This document shows, piece by piece, positions 24,442-35,441 of a DNA stretch of 64,000 nt. The translations under genes and the position numbers were made by a program. Source of the stretch: Charina bottae (Eukaryota > Chordata > Lepidosauria > Squamata > Charinaidae); the NCBI GenBank assembly GCA_023362775.1, contig JALMGJ010000003.1:81055355-81119354 (forward strand), given 5' to 3'. Every line of letters starts with the position of its first letter. The first letter of the stretch is position 1. The notes beneath the pieces were generated by a model that was given only the letters and a program-made list of their open reading frames with translations, had not been told where the DNA came from and made no database searches.

Positions 24442-24628
24442 CATAGCTTTCCAAACTGTGTGTCGTGACACATTAGTGTGTCGTGACAAAACACGGAAGT
24501 GCTGATGGTGCGTCGCCAGCAGCAACGGTGCACCATCAGCGCTTCTGGGTTTTAGCACAACACGTGAGGCCGCCGCTGTGCACGCCGCTGTTGGTGTGTC
24601 GCCAACGGCAGGACTTTGGAAAGCACTG
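24442..24628 (+). mobile_element. hAT-like non-autonomous element (family GC), internally deleted copy
   Basis: The ends are CATAGCTTTCCAAACT and ACTTTGGAAAGCACTG. Perfect 8-bp TSDs CACTAAGC lie at 24434-24441 and 24629-24636. The interior shares TGTGTCG and AGCGCTTCTGGGTTTT with the copies at 16853 and 42695. Confidence 0.88.
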
Positions 24629-24854
24629 CACTAAGCAGTAATTCAAAGTGTGGACCTGTGTGTGAGTATACAGGATTTTATTTTGCTGAAAAAGAATACT
24701 TTCAAAACTGGAACTATTTGACCATTCTAGACCACTTTTTACAAAAACATTTCAAAATATTTTAACTTGTTGAGTAGGATACTCAACCAAGCCCATGTTC
24801 CACCAGAGTTGAAACAACAACCAGTTCTTAAAGTACTAGCTAGGACTAGAGGAA

Positions 24855-25030
24855 CACAGGTTCAAGTCTTCCCTCAGCATGGAAGCTCAGTCATGACTTT
24901 GGGCCAGGCACTCTCAGTCCAACCTACCCAAAGGAATAATTATTGTGGGGAAAAATTGGAGAAGCAAATACACTCCTTGAATTCCTGGATGAAAGGCAGG
25001 ATATGAAGCTAATGAATAAATAAACAGCAG
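24855..25030 (+). mobile_element. Old CORE-SINE, diverged
   Basis: Box B-like CAGGTTCAAGTC, a core remnant TGACTTTGGGCCAGGCACTC, TTATTGTGGGG, and a tail AAAGGCAGGATATGAA with ATAAATAAAC. Confidence 0.65.
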
Positions 25031-25329
25031 TGACCATCGGGGGTGGGGGGCAGACTGGCGTCAGCACTGTGATATCACAATGCCACTTTTGTCATTCTGA
25101 TGTTGCTCTAAATAAACAAACTATAGCCTGTTCGCTATTGAATGAGCAAGTTTCAAGATTTTAGATCCTTGGAGAATAAGATCAAATCCCCCAATATACA
25201 GTAGATCTGAAAATATGTATGACTGTTTCAGGAAGTCCAGCATGTTTTGCTAAACCCACAGTCACACATAAGGAAACTTTTGTTCTTCCTTCTGACCATG
25301 TATAATTTCACCTCTCTCCCCTTGACACT

Positions 25330-25455
25330 GTAGTTTATTAAAATTTCATTTGCTTGTATTTTAATCATATTTTCTCTCTTATTTTAATTGTGTTTCATGG
25401 ATGCTGCTTTGAGATGTTTCAAGACAGGAATGTGTTAAAATAAAATAAAATAGAT
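25330..25455 (+). mobile_element. L2-like 3' tail fragment
   Basis: TGTATTTTAATCATATTTTC, CATGGATGCTGCTTTGAGA and an (AAAAT)n end resemble the L2 3' UTR, strongly diverged. Confidence 0.4.
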
Positions 25456-26164
25456 AAAAAGAATGAATAACCATCTAATGTCAAGAGTTACCAAGGTTGA
25501 CAGTGGAAAAGGATTTCATTCAGAACTAATCCCTCTATGTAAAGTGCAAAAAGTACAAGTTACATCTCCACCACCATCATCATGTTCTCCCTGGCTGAAT
25601 AATAAAAAGTTGAAACATCCCATAATACAAAGGGAAGCCAAACTCCTAAAATTCTGACTGAGTAGCTGTCCCCTTCTTTGCTTTGACAACCATTAAGAGG
25701 ATTTGCTTCTTTAAGTGAGCCAGCCTTAGATCTTATTGTAATGTGACCTTTATTCTTCTGTTTACAGGGAAAAGAATCAGTTTTTCTGTGTATATTACAC
25801 AAATCAGCATTTTGTTCAATGCAAACTGAGTTCATAAAATCAACCTCCTACTTAAACTGTGCACAGACTGTTTATTGTTGTTATCCGGAGATACAGAGAG
25901 AGGGCTTTGGGCTATGGCACATTCATAGCTTAAGTCACGATAGGGTTGGTCATGAAGAAAATGCTGAAAAAGAGTCAATCCTCCCCCACCCCAATATGCC
26001 CAGAAAATTCCAGCTGTCTATTACACTGCTTGCCCTGTTTCATCTAAAGCTTCATCTCTTTTAATGAAGGAAGTATTGATGTAAAATATTTTACATCAAG
26101 ACCTGAATGTGGGACTGGAGGTGAATGTAAGATTGTTTCATTTAATTTATTTCTCTTGTCTTGG

Positions 26165-26215
26165 CAAATTTATGTTGCCACTCAGAGTTAGGTGGGGTAT
26201 GATTGATATATAAAT
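26165..26215 (+). mobile_element. L2-like 3' tail fragment
   Basis: GTTGCCACTCAGAGTTAGGTGGGG followed by TATAAAT resembles the conserved end of the L2 3' UTR. Confidence 0.35.
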
Positions 26216-27394
26216 ATATAGATGATAGCCCCAAGCCAAAATCAATGCTGAACATAAATCAAGCACCATATCCTGAAATTCTAGAGCTTTTATCCTATCT
26301 AAAGCAATTACACGTGTGTTCCTAGCTTTCATTAGCAAGCTCAAAATTTAATATGTGCTTTAAGTACCAGGCTAGAGACCAAACTTCCAGAGTTCTGGCT
26401 TTAGCAGAGAGGCAACACATGTACCTAAATGTTAAAACAGAGAAAGACAGGAAGGAAAGTGTGATAGGGCTGCATTCTGGAAAATTAGACCACGATTAGC
26501 TAGACTACCCATGACCTGATTGCTCGAGGTTTGATAAATGTTTTTTAAATTGATCCAGTCCTAGAAAAATCAATGAACAAACTTTCAAATAAATGCCGTT
26601 ATGACTGGATGTTAAGAACACAGTTAAGTTTTCACTAAAATAATGATAACATTTCTACAGAATGTAAAGATTCGAGGTTGCACTCTCAGCTCCAGTTTGC
26701 TATACTTTTTTTTCCCCTAGCAGTTCCTGGTGCACATAATATTTGGGTCACAGCTGCTAATATTTCAGTCAGTGAAAGTTTTCTTATCACTGCATCTCCA
26801 GGCTTTCTGTCTAGCCTTGTCTGCCTAGCCCTGTCTCCTCCTATAAAGAGAGTTGGAAATTTAGTTTAAGGTTGTATTTGCTACCCTTGAGTACGTCAGC
26901 GTGTCAGCGCTTAAATGAATGCACAATGATGTGAATCCAACCTGTGCACTTCGAACAACGCCAGGCGGCTAAACAACCGAGCCAAGGCTATAGCATGGGG
27001 TGTGGCATTGGCAGGTAGTTACACTGCAGGAAGACATTTTCCTACTATCATAAGCACAGGCCAAACCTGATCTACAGTCCACAAGTTCTGTCAGAATTTA
27101 TCTGAAATCTTTCTTCCACATTGAAGATGCTTGAGGAGTTTAAAAGATGCAACCTCAGTTCCATTTTGAAAAATGCCACTTAATTTCATTGAGTTGCAGG
27201 GATCAAAAGTTCTTGAAAAATGAGCATTGAAAGCCCACTGTATGGATATTATCAAAAGTAAGCAAACATACCATCTACTGACAATCTATGTCAAATGGCA
27301 AAACTCCTACTGATAGCTATGACTTGTGGATGCAAACTAAGTATTTTCACACAGAACTGAAAGAGAGATTTGGCAAATAAAGAACCAGGCTTAA

Positions 27395-27450
27395 CCTTAG
27401 GATAACCTTGCTGGATCAGGCCAAGGCACACCTTAATCTAGTGAAGATCA
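27395..27450 (+). repeat. 5' piece of an unclassified ancient interspersed repeat (family R)
   Basis: AACCTTGCTGGATCAGGCCA followed by AATCTAGTGAAGATCA matches the opening of the longer copy at 30095-30520 (CAGCTGGGTCAAACCAACAG, then CTTCTAGTCCAATAT). Confidence 0.45.
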
Positions 27451-27969
27451 TATACAATTTTACCCTCCATAGAATTAGTCATTTAATCCATGAAACTGTT
27501 AAATACTTCAATTTCTCTTTGGCTTTTGTCTTCATCAGGTGGAAGCTAGGATGCTTTTAGTTAAAACCAAGACATATAATCTATGGCACAACCACTGGGC
27601 CTCTACTTTTAACTATATTATACAAGAAAATGGATTTTATCTTTTCTCGGACACTTTGCTGTTCATCAAATATGACATACCAGGAAATGTCAGATGCATT
27701 AAAGCAACGAAAGGTGACCTCTTTTGTTCTGTTTTTATTAGGTATAAAGTAAGCTTACTGTAAACATGACTGCAATTCTTGAATATTGCCTCCAGTTAAA
27801 TCCAGGAGAACTTATTTCTGAGTGAAAAATGCATTTGCTCAGGATGCACATTAAAGGATCTGATGGTTAGCAGGGAAACGTTGCCAGGGGGTGGGGGCGG
27901 AACGACACTTTAAAACACTGGCAAAATATTTGTACCCTTGTATGGTGAATAGCAAGAGGAGGCAATTCT

Positions 27970-27995
27970 CAATTATTAATTAATTAATTAATTCT
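27970..27995 (+). repeat. (ATTA)n microsatellite
   Basis: Tandem ATTA units. Confidence 0.9.
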
Positions 27996-28056
27996 AAATT
28001 AATTTCCTTGATTAGAGAAAAGACAGTATCTACATTTATGGCTGACTAGAAACCCC

Positions 28057-28304
28057 ACACTGACTAAAAGCTCCCGCACTCGCCCCAGCTCTTGCCAACC
28101 TCGCAATTCGAAAGCATGCAAATGCAAGTAGATAAATAGGTACCACTTCGGTGGGTAGGTAACAGCGTTCCGCGTGCGTCATGCTGGCCACATGACCGTG
28201 GAAGCGTCTTTGGACAGCGCTGGCTCTTTGGCTAAGAAACGGAGATGAGCACTGCCCCCTAGAGTCGTACACGACTGTGCAGGGGAAAACCTTTACCTTT
28301 ACCT
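28057..28304 (+). mobile_element. Sauria SINE, 5'-truncated, 10-bp TSD
   Basis: The body reads GCTCCCGCACTCGCCCCAGC through AGAGTCGTACACGACTGTGC to CTTTACCTTTAC. The tRNA-like promoter head is absent. Perfect TSD TAGAAACCCC occurs at 28047-28056 and 28305-28314. Confidence 0.92.
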
Positions 28305-28473
28305 TAGAAACCCCTTATAGACTTTTTGCATGAAATGAAAAAAATGCACTTCTGACTCGTGGTTTTGATGATTAAAAAAATGGATAATAGAAAAAAATGA
28401 GCTTTTTTATAATCATAGAGTAAGAGTTAATTTTGTAATTGTACTTATATTTGCTGCAAAGGAAATCGGAAGC

Positions 28474-28605
28474 TTCTTTCTATTTCTTTCTATTCTTTCT
28501 GCACTTTTTCTTTTTTCTTTCTTTTTTTTTGCTTCTTTTACTCTTTATTAGTTTTAGTTTTTAAATTCTTTGTAAAACTTTTAATAAAATTTATATTAAA
28601 AAAGC
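28474..28605 (+). mobile_element. L1-like LINE 3' tail, strongly 5'-truncated
   Basis: A pyrimidine-rich segment (TTTCTATTCTTTCTGCAC, later TTTTTAAATTCTTTGTAAA) ends in AATAAAATTTATATTAAAAA. Flanking direct repeats AATCGGAAGC (28464-28473) and AATTGGAAGC (28606-28615) form a 10-bp TSD with one change. The pyrimidine-rich end resembles the 3' part of the element at 52426-54085. Confidence 0.5.
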
Positions 28606-29084
28606 AATTGGAAGCAATTCTGGCTGTCATTCCATAAACAAACTCTCAGCTTTCTGTTTAGAAAAGCACAATTCTACCCATCATCACTATTGCAGAAGAA
28701 ATTTTGAAGGTGTGATGGCAATGTACTATGTCAGAGGAGATATGAAATAACAATGTGTATACTTTCAGAATAAATGCAATCTCAGGCTGACAAGTAAAAA
28801 GCAGGCAAGAGCTCTTCCCACCTCTTGTCTCATTATTTCATACTTTGATGCACAGAGCGGGCTTGATTCTCCTCTTGCACATCTATGGAATCATTGTTCC
28901 TCTTCCTGACATTTTGAATCAGCAGTGACTATCACCGACCTGTACCACTTCTGCTATAGCAGAAGATCTTCAACCACATTAAAATATGCTAGCAGAAAAC
29001 TCCAGATAGATGAAAATGTAATTCTCATGGAAAACCTAAAATGCACACAAGCAGCAGAGATGATGAGCACACTTGTGTTGTACC

Positions 29085-29225
29085 TTTTATTGTCTATGAA
29101 GGTTCTCAGTCATCCAGGTGGAATTGTCTGTAGCTTGAATCATGTCAACTGGATTTCTATTTTCTTAGTGGAAACGTTTCGCTCCTTATCCAAGGAGCTT
29201 CTTCAGTCTGAGCAAAGTTGGTAAG
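29085..29225 (-). repeat. Unclassified repeat with a GAAACG motif, possibly Penelope-like
   Basis: The minus strand reads CTGAAGAAGCTCCTTGGATA followed by AGGAGCGAAACGTTTCC, a motif recurring in repeats of many animal genomes that I associate with Penelope-like elements. There is no coding sequence to confirm this. Confidence 0.3.
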
Positions 29226-29363
29226 GGAATCCTAAATATGTTCCTAGGTAGCTGTGTGTACCTTTTATTGTTTAGTTGATAACCATGTCCCACTCACCAT
29301 GTAATTCTAGATCAGAACTTTCTTCCATTGGGCTGATAGGTTGGAATTCAGTTTCCTTTCCCT

Positions 29364-29540
29364 CGGTGCTGGCTCAAGGGTATTTGGCATCCTAGGCCAC
29401 ATTGACTGATGGCGCCACCTCCCACCAATGCAAAGATTTGCATTTTTAGAATAACTTAAAAGGAGGGATGGAATTGACGCCCCCTAAGCTTTGGCACCTT
29501 AGGCCAGTGCCTACCCAGCCTTAGCCTAAAGCTGGTTCTG
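29364..29540 (+). mobile_element. Candidate hAT-like MITE (family C)
   Basis: The left end CGGTGCTGGCTCAAGG and the inverse of the right end (CAGAACCAGCTTTAGG) form degenerate inverted repeats. Possible degenerate 8-bp TSD: CTTTCCCT and CTTACTCT. The interior has GGCATCCTAGGCCACATTG and GGCACCTTAGGCCAGTGCC as subterminal inverted partners. Confidence 0.4.
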
Positions 29541-30094
29541 CTTACTCTGCCTGATCAGTTTATCTGGCTCCAGAGAGAACTCTGCAGGAGGCAGGCAGGA
29601 AGACAGGAGGCCTTTCTCTTTTAGTACCCAATATTACAAAATGCGAAGAATACTTGTGAGGGATGCTCCTGCTGGGTTTATGAGGCTATTAGTTATTGAG
29701 ATAGAAAGAAGGAGTAAGACAGAGGAGCAAGAATTTCACTGGGTCACTATCCAATAGGACTACCCTATTAGATAAACTAGTGTGTCATTGATCATATTGT
29801 TGCTGGAGGGAGGGAAAGGGACTGGTTACCTGAAGCTGGACCAGGGTGATTGCTTCTCCTGATTAGCTCAGGTGTGCCTGGATATGTGGAGGAAATCTCC
29901 CCACCTTTTTAATTGTCAGATGAACTCAGCACCCTGACAAGTATATGGGTTGTTCTTGGCTTGAATTCTTCCTGCATCTATAATATGGTATTGGAAAGAT
30001 AATTACCTGATGATGCATCTAATTCTTGTCTACTGATGAGACTGAATGATTAGGCTTCTGTGGAATCTGCAGGGCAAATATTCTTTCTCTTAAA

Positions 30095-30520
30095 AACATA
30101 AGAGGAGCCCAGCTGGGTCAAACCAACAGTCCTTCTAGTCCAATATTTTTGTTGCGGTGGCCAAAGGCAATAGCGCTTTTACACAACAGAGAGTTTTCAA
30201 AGTATGCTACTTATAATTCTGGAGGTAATCAGCAATCATCTAGACTCATAGACATTAATAACCAGTCCTCTATGAATCTGCCCAGTCCTCTTTTGAAAAT
30301 GTCTCAATTGGTATCCATCTCTACTTCTGATGGAGTGAATTCCAGTTTATTCATTGTGTAAAGAAGTGTTTCTTTGGTCCCAAATCTCCCTGGATTTAGT
30401 TCAATAGAAGTCCTTGTGTTCTAACATTGTAGGAAGAGCTATCTCCATTTCCATAAAACTACTCTCTGCTACCCAGTCATGTGAAAAGCTCTTCCTCTCA
30501 AAATGACTTTTGCATGACCT
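30095..30520 (+). repeat. Unclassified ancient interspersed repeat (family R), longer copy
   Basis: Diverged text includes AACATAAGAGGAGCCCAGCT, CCTCTATGAATCTGCCCAGT followed by CCTCTTTTGAAAATGTC, and TGGAGTGAATTCCAGTTTA with GTGTAAAGAAGTGTTTCTTT. I recall closely similar text as a common dispersed repeat in turtles and squamates, but not its class. Confidence 0.5.
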
Positions 30521-31029
30521 TTTTTTTGAAAACGAAATCTGCAGTTGCTATTATTTATTCATTTGTGACATATACTTCCCATGCCTCTTCTTCGTCATCA
30601 TCTTCTTTTGGACTTGCAAATGCTTTATTTAAAAGCATCCTGAATCTTCATTACTAATCCATTAGAACAAAAACTAGGGCACCAGAAGGAAGCATCTGCT
30701 GGTGGGCAAGCCTAAGCCTGTCACAGCAAGCAAGGCTTCCGTCTGAGCAGCAGCGGGGAGAAAGGGCAGAACCTCGACAGGCAGAACGAAACATCACATT
30801 TGCTGGACTCTCCCCAAAGGGGCCCTTGTTTCAACTGCAATGGAAGCAACAACTGGAGCCCGGGCAGTGCAGTCAAGTAACATTGATATGCTACTCGGAA
30901 GGTGCCTCACTTCACAGTCTCACTAAGTAGATATCAATCTGTACAGCACCCTTCCCCAAACGAATTGTCTCCAGGTGGACTAGTCTTCAACCCCACCTGT
31001 TTCCAGTTAAGCTGCCTGACAGGTTGGTT

Positions 31030-31815
31030 GGTTATTTATTTATTTATTTATTTTCTATAGCTGCCCATCTCAACAAGTGACTCTGGGCGGCTTACAATCA
31101 TAAAAATTATAAAACAGTTAACATAATTAAAACAATTAAAAGTACAAAATAAATATATATGGTTGCCAAGTAAACAACACATGGATGTTAATATAGCCAA
31201 GAAACGGGGCCATTAACACACTTGGGGCCCCAGGCCTGGGCACATAACCAGGTCTTCACGGCCTTGCGAAAGGCCCACAGGGTCGGGGACATCCTGATCT
31301 CTGAAGGGAGAATATTCCAGAGGGCAGGGGCCACGGCAGAGAAGGCACGCCTTCCAGTCCCCGCCAACTGATATTCCTTGGCTGACGGGACCCGTAGCAT
31401 ACCCAACCTACCAGACCGGATTGGATGGGTAGGAACAACTGGGAGAAGACGGTCCCTTAGGTAACCCGGTCCCAAGCCATGAAGGTGACAACCAGCACCT
31501 TGAATTGCACCTGGAAGCACACCGGCAACCAATGCAGCTCACGTAGCAGTGGTGTTACATGTGTTGAATATCCGACACCATTTACTACCCATGCAGCTGC
31601 ATTCTGTACCAGTCGAAGCTTCCGAATGCTCTTCAAGGGAAGCCCCATGTAGAGCGCATTGCAGTGATCCAGACAGGAGGTTACAAGGGCATGAGTGACT
31701 GTGAGCAGAGCCTCTCGGTCCAGGCATGGGCGCAACTGGTGCACAACCCGAAGGTGTGCAAAGGTCCTCCTAGCCACCGCTGCCACCTGCTCTTCAAGCA
31801 GGAGTTGATGTCCAA
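31030..31815 (-). mobile_element. L2-clade LINE, 3' end
   Basis: The minus-strand frame encodes VAAVARRTFAHLRVVHQLRP, NALYMGLPLKSIRKLRLVQ and THVTPLLRELHWLPVCF, then frameshifts into FSAVAPALWNILPSEIR. The 3' UTR ends in GCCCAGAGTCACTTG, then AGATGGGCAGC and (AAAT)n at 31032-31055. It is 5'-truncated near 31815 and lies in sense with INKA2. Confidence 0.88.
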
Positions 31816-33680
31816 GACATCAGGAAGGAATCAGACAAGGACTTCTGTAGATGGTAATAAAGAAGAGGTGATTGCCTCACAGGGTTGTGGTGAAAGGGCT
31901 AGGAACAAGACACTATAAAATAGTATCTATGTCAGAAGTGTTATAGAAACTGCACTATGGCTGTATTTCAGATGAAGATGTGCAAGATTTTGCAAAGCAA
32001 GGTAGGCAAGCCCGTAAGAAAAAAAGTCCGGGTGGAGAAAAAATTAGCTGACTGGCTTCCCTCCAGATAAATCTGCCTAAAAGTATATGAATGAAACAGG
32101 CAAGGACAAGCCAGGTAAGAGGTTAAAAATTATTGTGGGGAAGCCAAAATGCATTGCAGGGTACAGTGATGAGTTTCGAGCAAACCTCTTTGCAAACAAC
32201 TCATCATGTATGAATCTTCCTTTTGTGGAAATTTGCTGGCATTCCAGAGTTCTTTAATTATAATGTATAGCTGGATTAATTCAATGCAGTTGGATTAATT
32301 CAATACAGATCAACGTAACTATTTTCAAGTCTGTTAAGGAGGACTTTGGCTATGAAATGGAAATGCAGCCCACTGCAAATCTTAGGAGATCACACTTCAA
32401 TATTGTACCCAATTTACTGTGACAATTCAGTCTTTCATCTATAAAACAGGATCATAACAAAGCCAACTCAGATGGTTGGAAATTTACCTTTTTCAAAAGT
32501 GCAACTGTGTAGAGGCACTTTCTAAATATGTTGCAGGATACCAATCAAGTGGTATTTTGTTTCTTCCAGAATGGGTACTTAAGCAGACTTGGGCAGCTCC
32601 TTTGCATAAAAATGACACTACAGAAACCTATGCAATATGAAACAAAAAAGGAAGCTTATGAGAGGCAGCTAATAATGAGGAAATATCAGCTGGAGTATGT
32701 AACTGTCTCAGTAATGTCTACAGAGGATTTGTAGGAACCCCTATAATTATATGAAGTGTCTTGCAAAAAAAAAAATGTCTGCAAAGTATAAGCAGGCGTA
32801 TCTGTTCTCTGGAAAACAAAATGCATGACTTAAATCAGGGTCAGTTAATGCAAAGAAAATTGAAAGTGGGTGTTTTGTAAACCTTCACAATGCATCCATA
32901 TCAGGAAAAACGGAATGAAGTGAAGGAAGGTTATTTAGAGAGGTGCTGATGCCTTTTTTTTTCTTGCTCCAAGTAGAATTGCTTGTTAAACATGCAAGAA
33001 TATGTCAAAGGACTCAGTAACAGGCTGGGATATGATGTCAATTTATCATCCTAGTCAGATACTTTCCAGTTTACCACTCGGTATCTGAACGGATTACCAA
33101 ATTTGCTAGTCTCTGTCAGTTACACCAGCAGAACCCCTTCCTTGACAAGAACAGGCAAAGGGTGATAGTATTCTGAGCAGGAAAGTTTAGGATACCGGCT
33201 TTTTGTAGAATGTTAACACATAATCACTTGTACATTGCTAGCGCCCCCCCCCCCCCCAATACGGTGCACCAAATACCTATCGGGGGCAACTAGATTTAGT
33301 TTTCATGTCAGAGGAAAATCCAAAATGTGCAAATAGATTTTTTTTAAAAAAAATCAGGTGAGGGGTTGAGGACGCACCCCTTTGCATACCTTAGATAAAA
33401 GCCACTGGAAGGTTTTTCTAACAAAGCCAGGAAAATATGCATTTCAATGAAAGGTGTGTGTGTGGGATTTATAGCATCAGCCTATTGTTGGACCGATATA
33501 ACAGTAATGAAAGCAGCGTTTCTATCGGCACAGAGTTGGCGTGGCTATTGCTATTGCTCTCTTGTCAGGAAAGTGCCTGGAAAGTTGCAAACCCGGGCGA
33601 AGAACTCGGGGGGTTACGCGCGTGAAATTTGCAACATTTAATCAGAATCTCCTTCCCTTATTTCCCCATTAACGCCTTAC

Positions 33681-33716
33681 CAACTCTTGCTTCAGACGGC
33701 GCAGATAATGATCCAT
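33681..33716 (-). CDS. INKA2: INKA2 first coding exon (12 codons)
   Basis: On the minus strand the ATG at 33716 opens MDHYLRRLKQEL, which matches the N-terminus I recall for vertebrate INKA2 (MDCYLRRLKQEL). It is followed directly by a good donor, GTAAGG, at 33680. The exon ends in phase 0 and the distant exon at 4032 starts in phase 0 with Leu-Ser-Met-Lys-Glu, so splicing gives an uninterrupted protein. The exon is far too short to appear in an ORF scan. It lies in the CpG-rich promoter segment, as expected for a 5' exon. The start codon has A at -3 and G at +4. A second in-frame ATG five codons upstream (33731) would add Met-Glu-Lys-Lys-Ser; I chose 33716 because it matches the family N-terminus. 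Confidence 0.9.
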
Positions 33717-33739
33717 GCTCTTCTTTTCCATCCTCCCAT
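33692..33739 (-). other. Upstream ORF overlapping the INKA2 start codon
   Basis: An ATG at 33739, with A at -1 and G at +4, opens a 15-codon reading frame. It is out of frame with INKA2 and terminates at TGA 33694-33692, inside codons 8-9 of INKA2. A ribosome using it would pass over the INKA2 start. Whether it lies in the transcript depends on an unknown start site. Confidence 0.45.
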
Positions 33740-34420
33740 CCGAGTCCAGCTCCCGAACGCTTCAGCGGCACCGCAGACGCCGCGCCCAGCTCTTCCTCCT
33801 CAGCCGCGGCACTTCTTTCCCGCCCCGCCGCTTAATCCAACGGCCCCTTTAAATGCCCGTTTGCCGCTCCGCCGCTAGGAATGCGCTCTCCCGCAGAAGA
33901 TCGCAAAAACTTTTTCCGCGGGGAAACCGCTACCGTGGCCCCGACATAAACAAGAAGCCAAATCGCCTTCTTTAAAAGTTAAATATGCACGCAGAAATGT
34001 CAGGGCTTGGAATGGCAAGGCACGGGATTGGCCAGGCTCTCGCCCGCCAACCCTCTGCAGGCACGGGGAGCTGCAGACAGGCGGGCGCGTTTGCTCTCCG
34101 GCACTGCTCGTCAGTCCAGCCTGCGTTAGCTTTTAATTGCAAGAGTCGCGCGGAGAGCCCCGCTGCTTGGCAAAGCGCCAGCCGCAGGCGGGAGAAGCCA
34201 GGAGCGAAGCGACGGAAAGGGTAGCTCCGGCGCGCTGGTTGGCAACTCGAGCCGCTCTAGCACGTGGTAGCAAAGGCGAAGGCTAGAGGAGAGACTTGGC
34301 AGCCTAATTAAAGGGGGTGCTGCTGCTTGTTTGCACCGGCAAGGACACCCCGCCCCAGAGGGTGGATGGAGTGATCGTAGTCCGCTGGCCCTCGGCTTTC
34401 GTTTGCAGTCCCGACATTAT

Positions 34421-35272
34421 GGGACCCACGTGGAACCGGGAGGCTGCTTCGCACGGGCAGCACCTTCGTTATTTGAGGGGCAATTGGCTAATTTTAGATC
34501 CCTGACTTAAGGGTGTTGTGGTGGAGCGCTGTTACATGGTCAGGTAGATCACTGTGAAGCCTACCACTGGTTTTCCCCATTCTCCCGCCATGCCTGTCTA
34601 ATACAACTGCTTTGTCAGGCATCACAAGGGTATTTGATATCCTGGGTTTTTAAAAAAGTACTCTGAACAAGTGGTCTTTGGCATTGTGAATTCATCTCGC
34701 AGCACTGTGACAACAGGGATAAAATGGAGTTTGCTTCTGCTGCTCACGTTAGAGAAATTTACTTGGGTTTTGTGTGTACATTCATCATCATCATCATGAT
34801 CATCATCATCAAAAAATATCTGTGACAGTGTCCAGCCACCTGACTAGAAAAGAAGAAATGTCAAAATGTTGTGGAGAGCAGCATGGTCCCAGGAGGCTCT
34901 TTCCTGCCCTGCTGATCAGGTGCCGATTGCCATCCCTGGATAATTATGAGCTAATGGGCTCCAGGCCTCCACCTGGAGGTCCAGCCGTAGCTGCACAGAG
35001 GCTCAAGATCTGAGGACTGCAGACAGTCCGCTTTAAGTAGCAACTTGCGTGTGATCCAGTTTCCAGGATCAGGGCCATCCTCACAACCACTGTACACCCT
35101 CCAGCACTGCCCAGCTGACACCAAGGACATTCGTGAGCAGACAGATACCCCAATGCAAGATCAGTTCTCACACTGAGGGTTGTACCGCTACTTGTTCTTT
35201 TTATCCAGAGACTTAGCACGTACAGGTTTATAGTTCACTTTCTGAATTAAAAGCATAATATTTAGGCCCTCA
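34421..35272. other. INKA2 upstream flank, no gene seen
   Basis: Composition drops back to AT-rich. It contains an ATC/CAT trinucleotide repeat (34783-34812) and an inverted CCAAT (34483-34487). No exon or named repeat is recognised. Confidence 0.5.
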
Positions 35273-35281
35273 TGCATACCT

Positions 35282-35441
35282 TCCCACGTATGTACGTTAC
35301 CCGCGTAACAGTGTTCTGCACGCGTCATGCCGGCCACATGACCGTGGAAGCATCTTCGGACAACGCTGGCTCTTCGGCTAACAAACGGAGATGAGCACCG
35401 GCCCCTAGAGTCGGACACGACTGTGTGGGGGAACCTTTACC
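35282..35441 (+). mobile_element. Sauria SINE, 5'-truncated, 9-bp TSD
   Basis: GTTACCCGCGTAACAGTGTT through GCTCTTCGGCTAACAAACGG to AGAGTCGGACACGACTGTGT and CCTTTACC. TSD TGCATACCT lies at 35273-35281 and 35442-35450. Confidence 0.9.

Larger units (their letters stand above)
4033..33680 (-). other. INKA2: INKA2 intron 1 (29,648 bp)
   Basis: The intron is bounded by a GT donor (33680-33679) and an AG acceptor (4034-4033, after TTTTTCTTTTACAAC on the minus strand). It carries the repeats listed separately. Stretches over 300 bp where I see no gene and no repeat I can name: 4033-6047, 6230-7271, 7379-8490, 9437-10743, 11006-11894, 12630-13277, 14424-16059, 18621-21484, 22936-24433, 25031-25329, 26216-27394, 27451-27969, 28616-29084, 30521-31029 and 31816-33560. 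These are AT-rich, unique-looking DNA with frequent stops in all frames. 33245-33257 is a C homopolymer. Confidence 0.85.
33580..34420 (-). promoter_or_regulatory. INKA2: CpG-rich INKA2 promoter and 5' UTR region
   Basis: Base composition shifts sharply from AT-rich flanks to GC-rich DNA with many CpG dinucleotides, for example around 33770-33960 and 34080-34260. INKA2 coding exon 1 lies at its left part, so transcription should start within it and run leftwards. On the minus strand I see an inverted CCAAT box (34027-34031). A CACGTG E-box is at 34261-34266 and a CCCCGCCCC GC-box near 34349. The transcription start is not determinable by eye. No ORF here looks coding for a divergent gene. Confidence 0.75.

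Noticed and set aside
33985..34224. ORFs in the CpG-rich region (also 33629-33878)
   Set aside because: GC-rich DNA lacks stop codons by composition; no homology seen and no conserved start. They would be 5' UTR or promoter.
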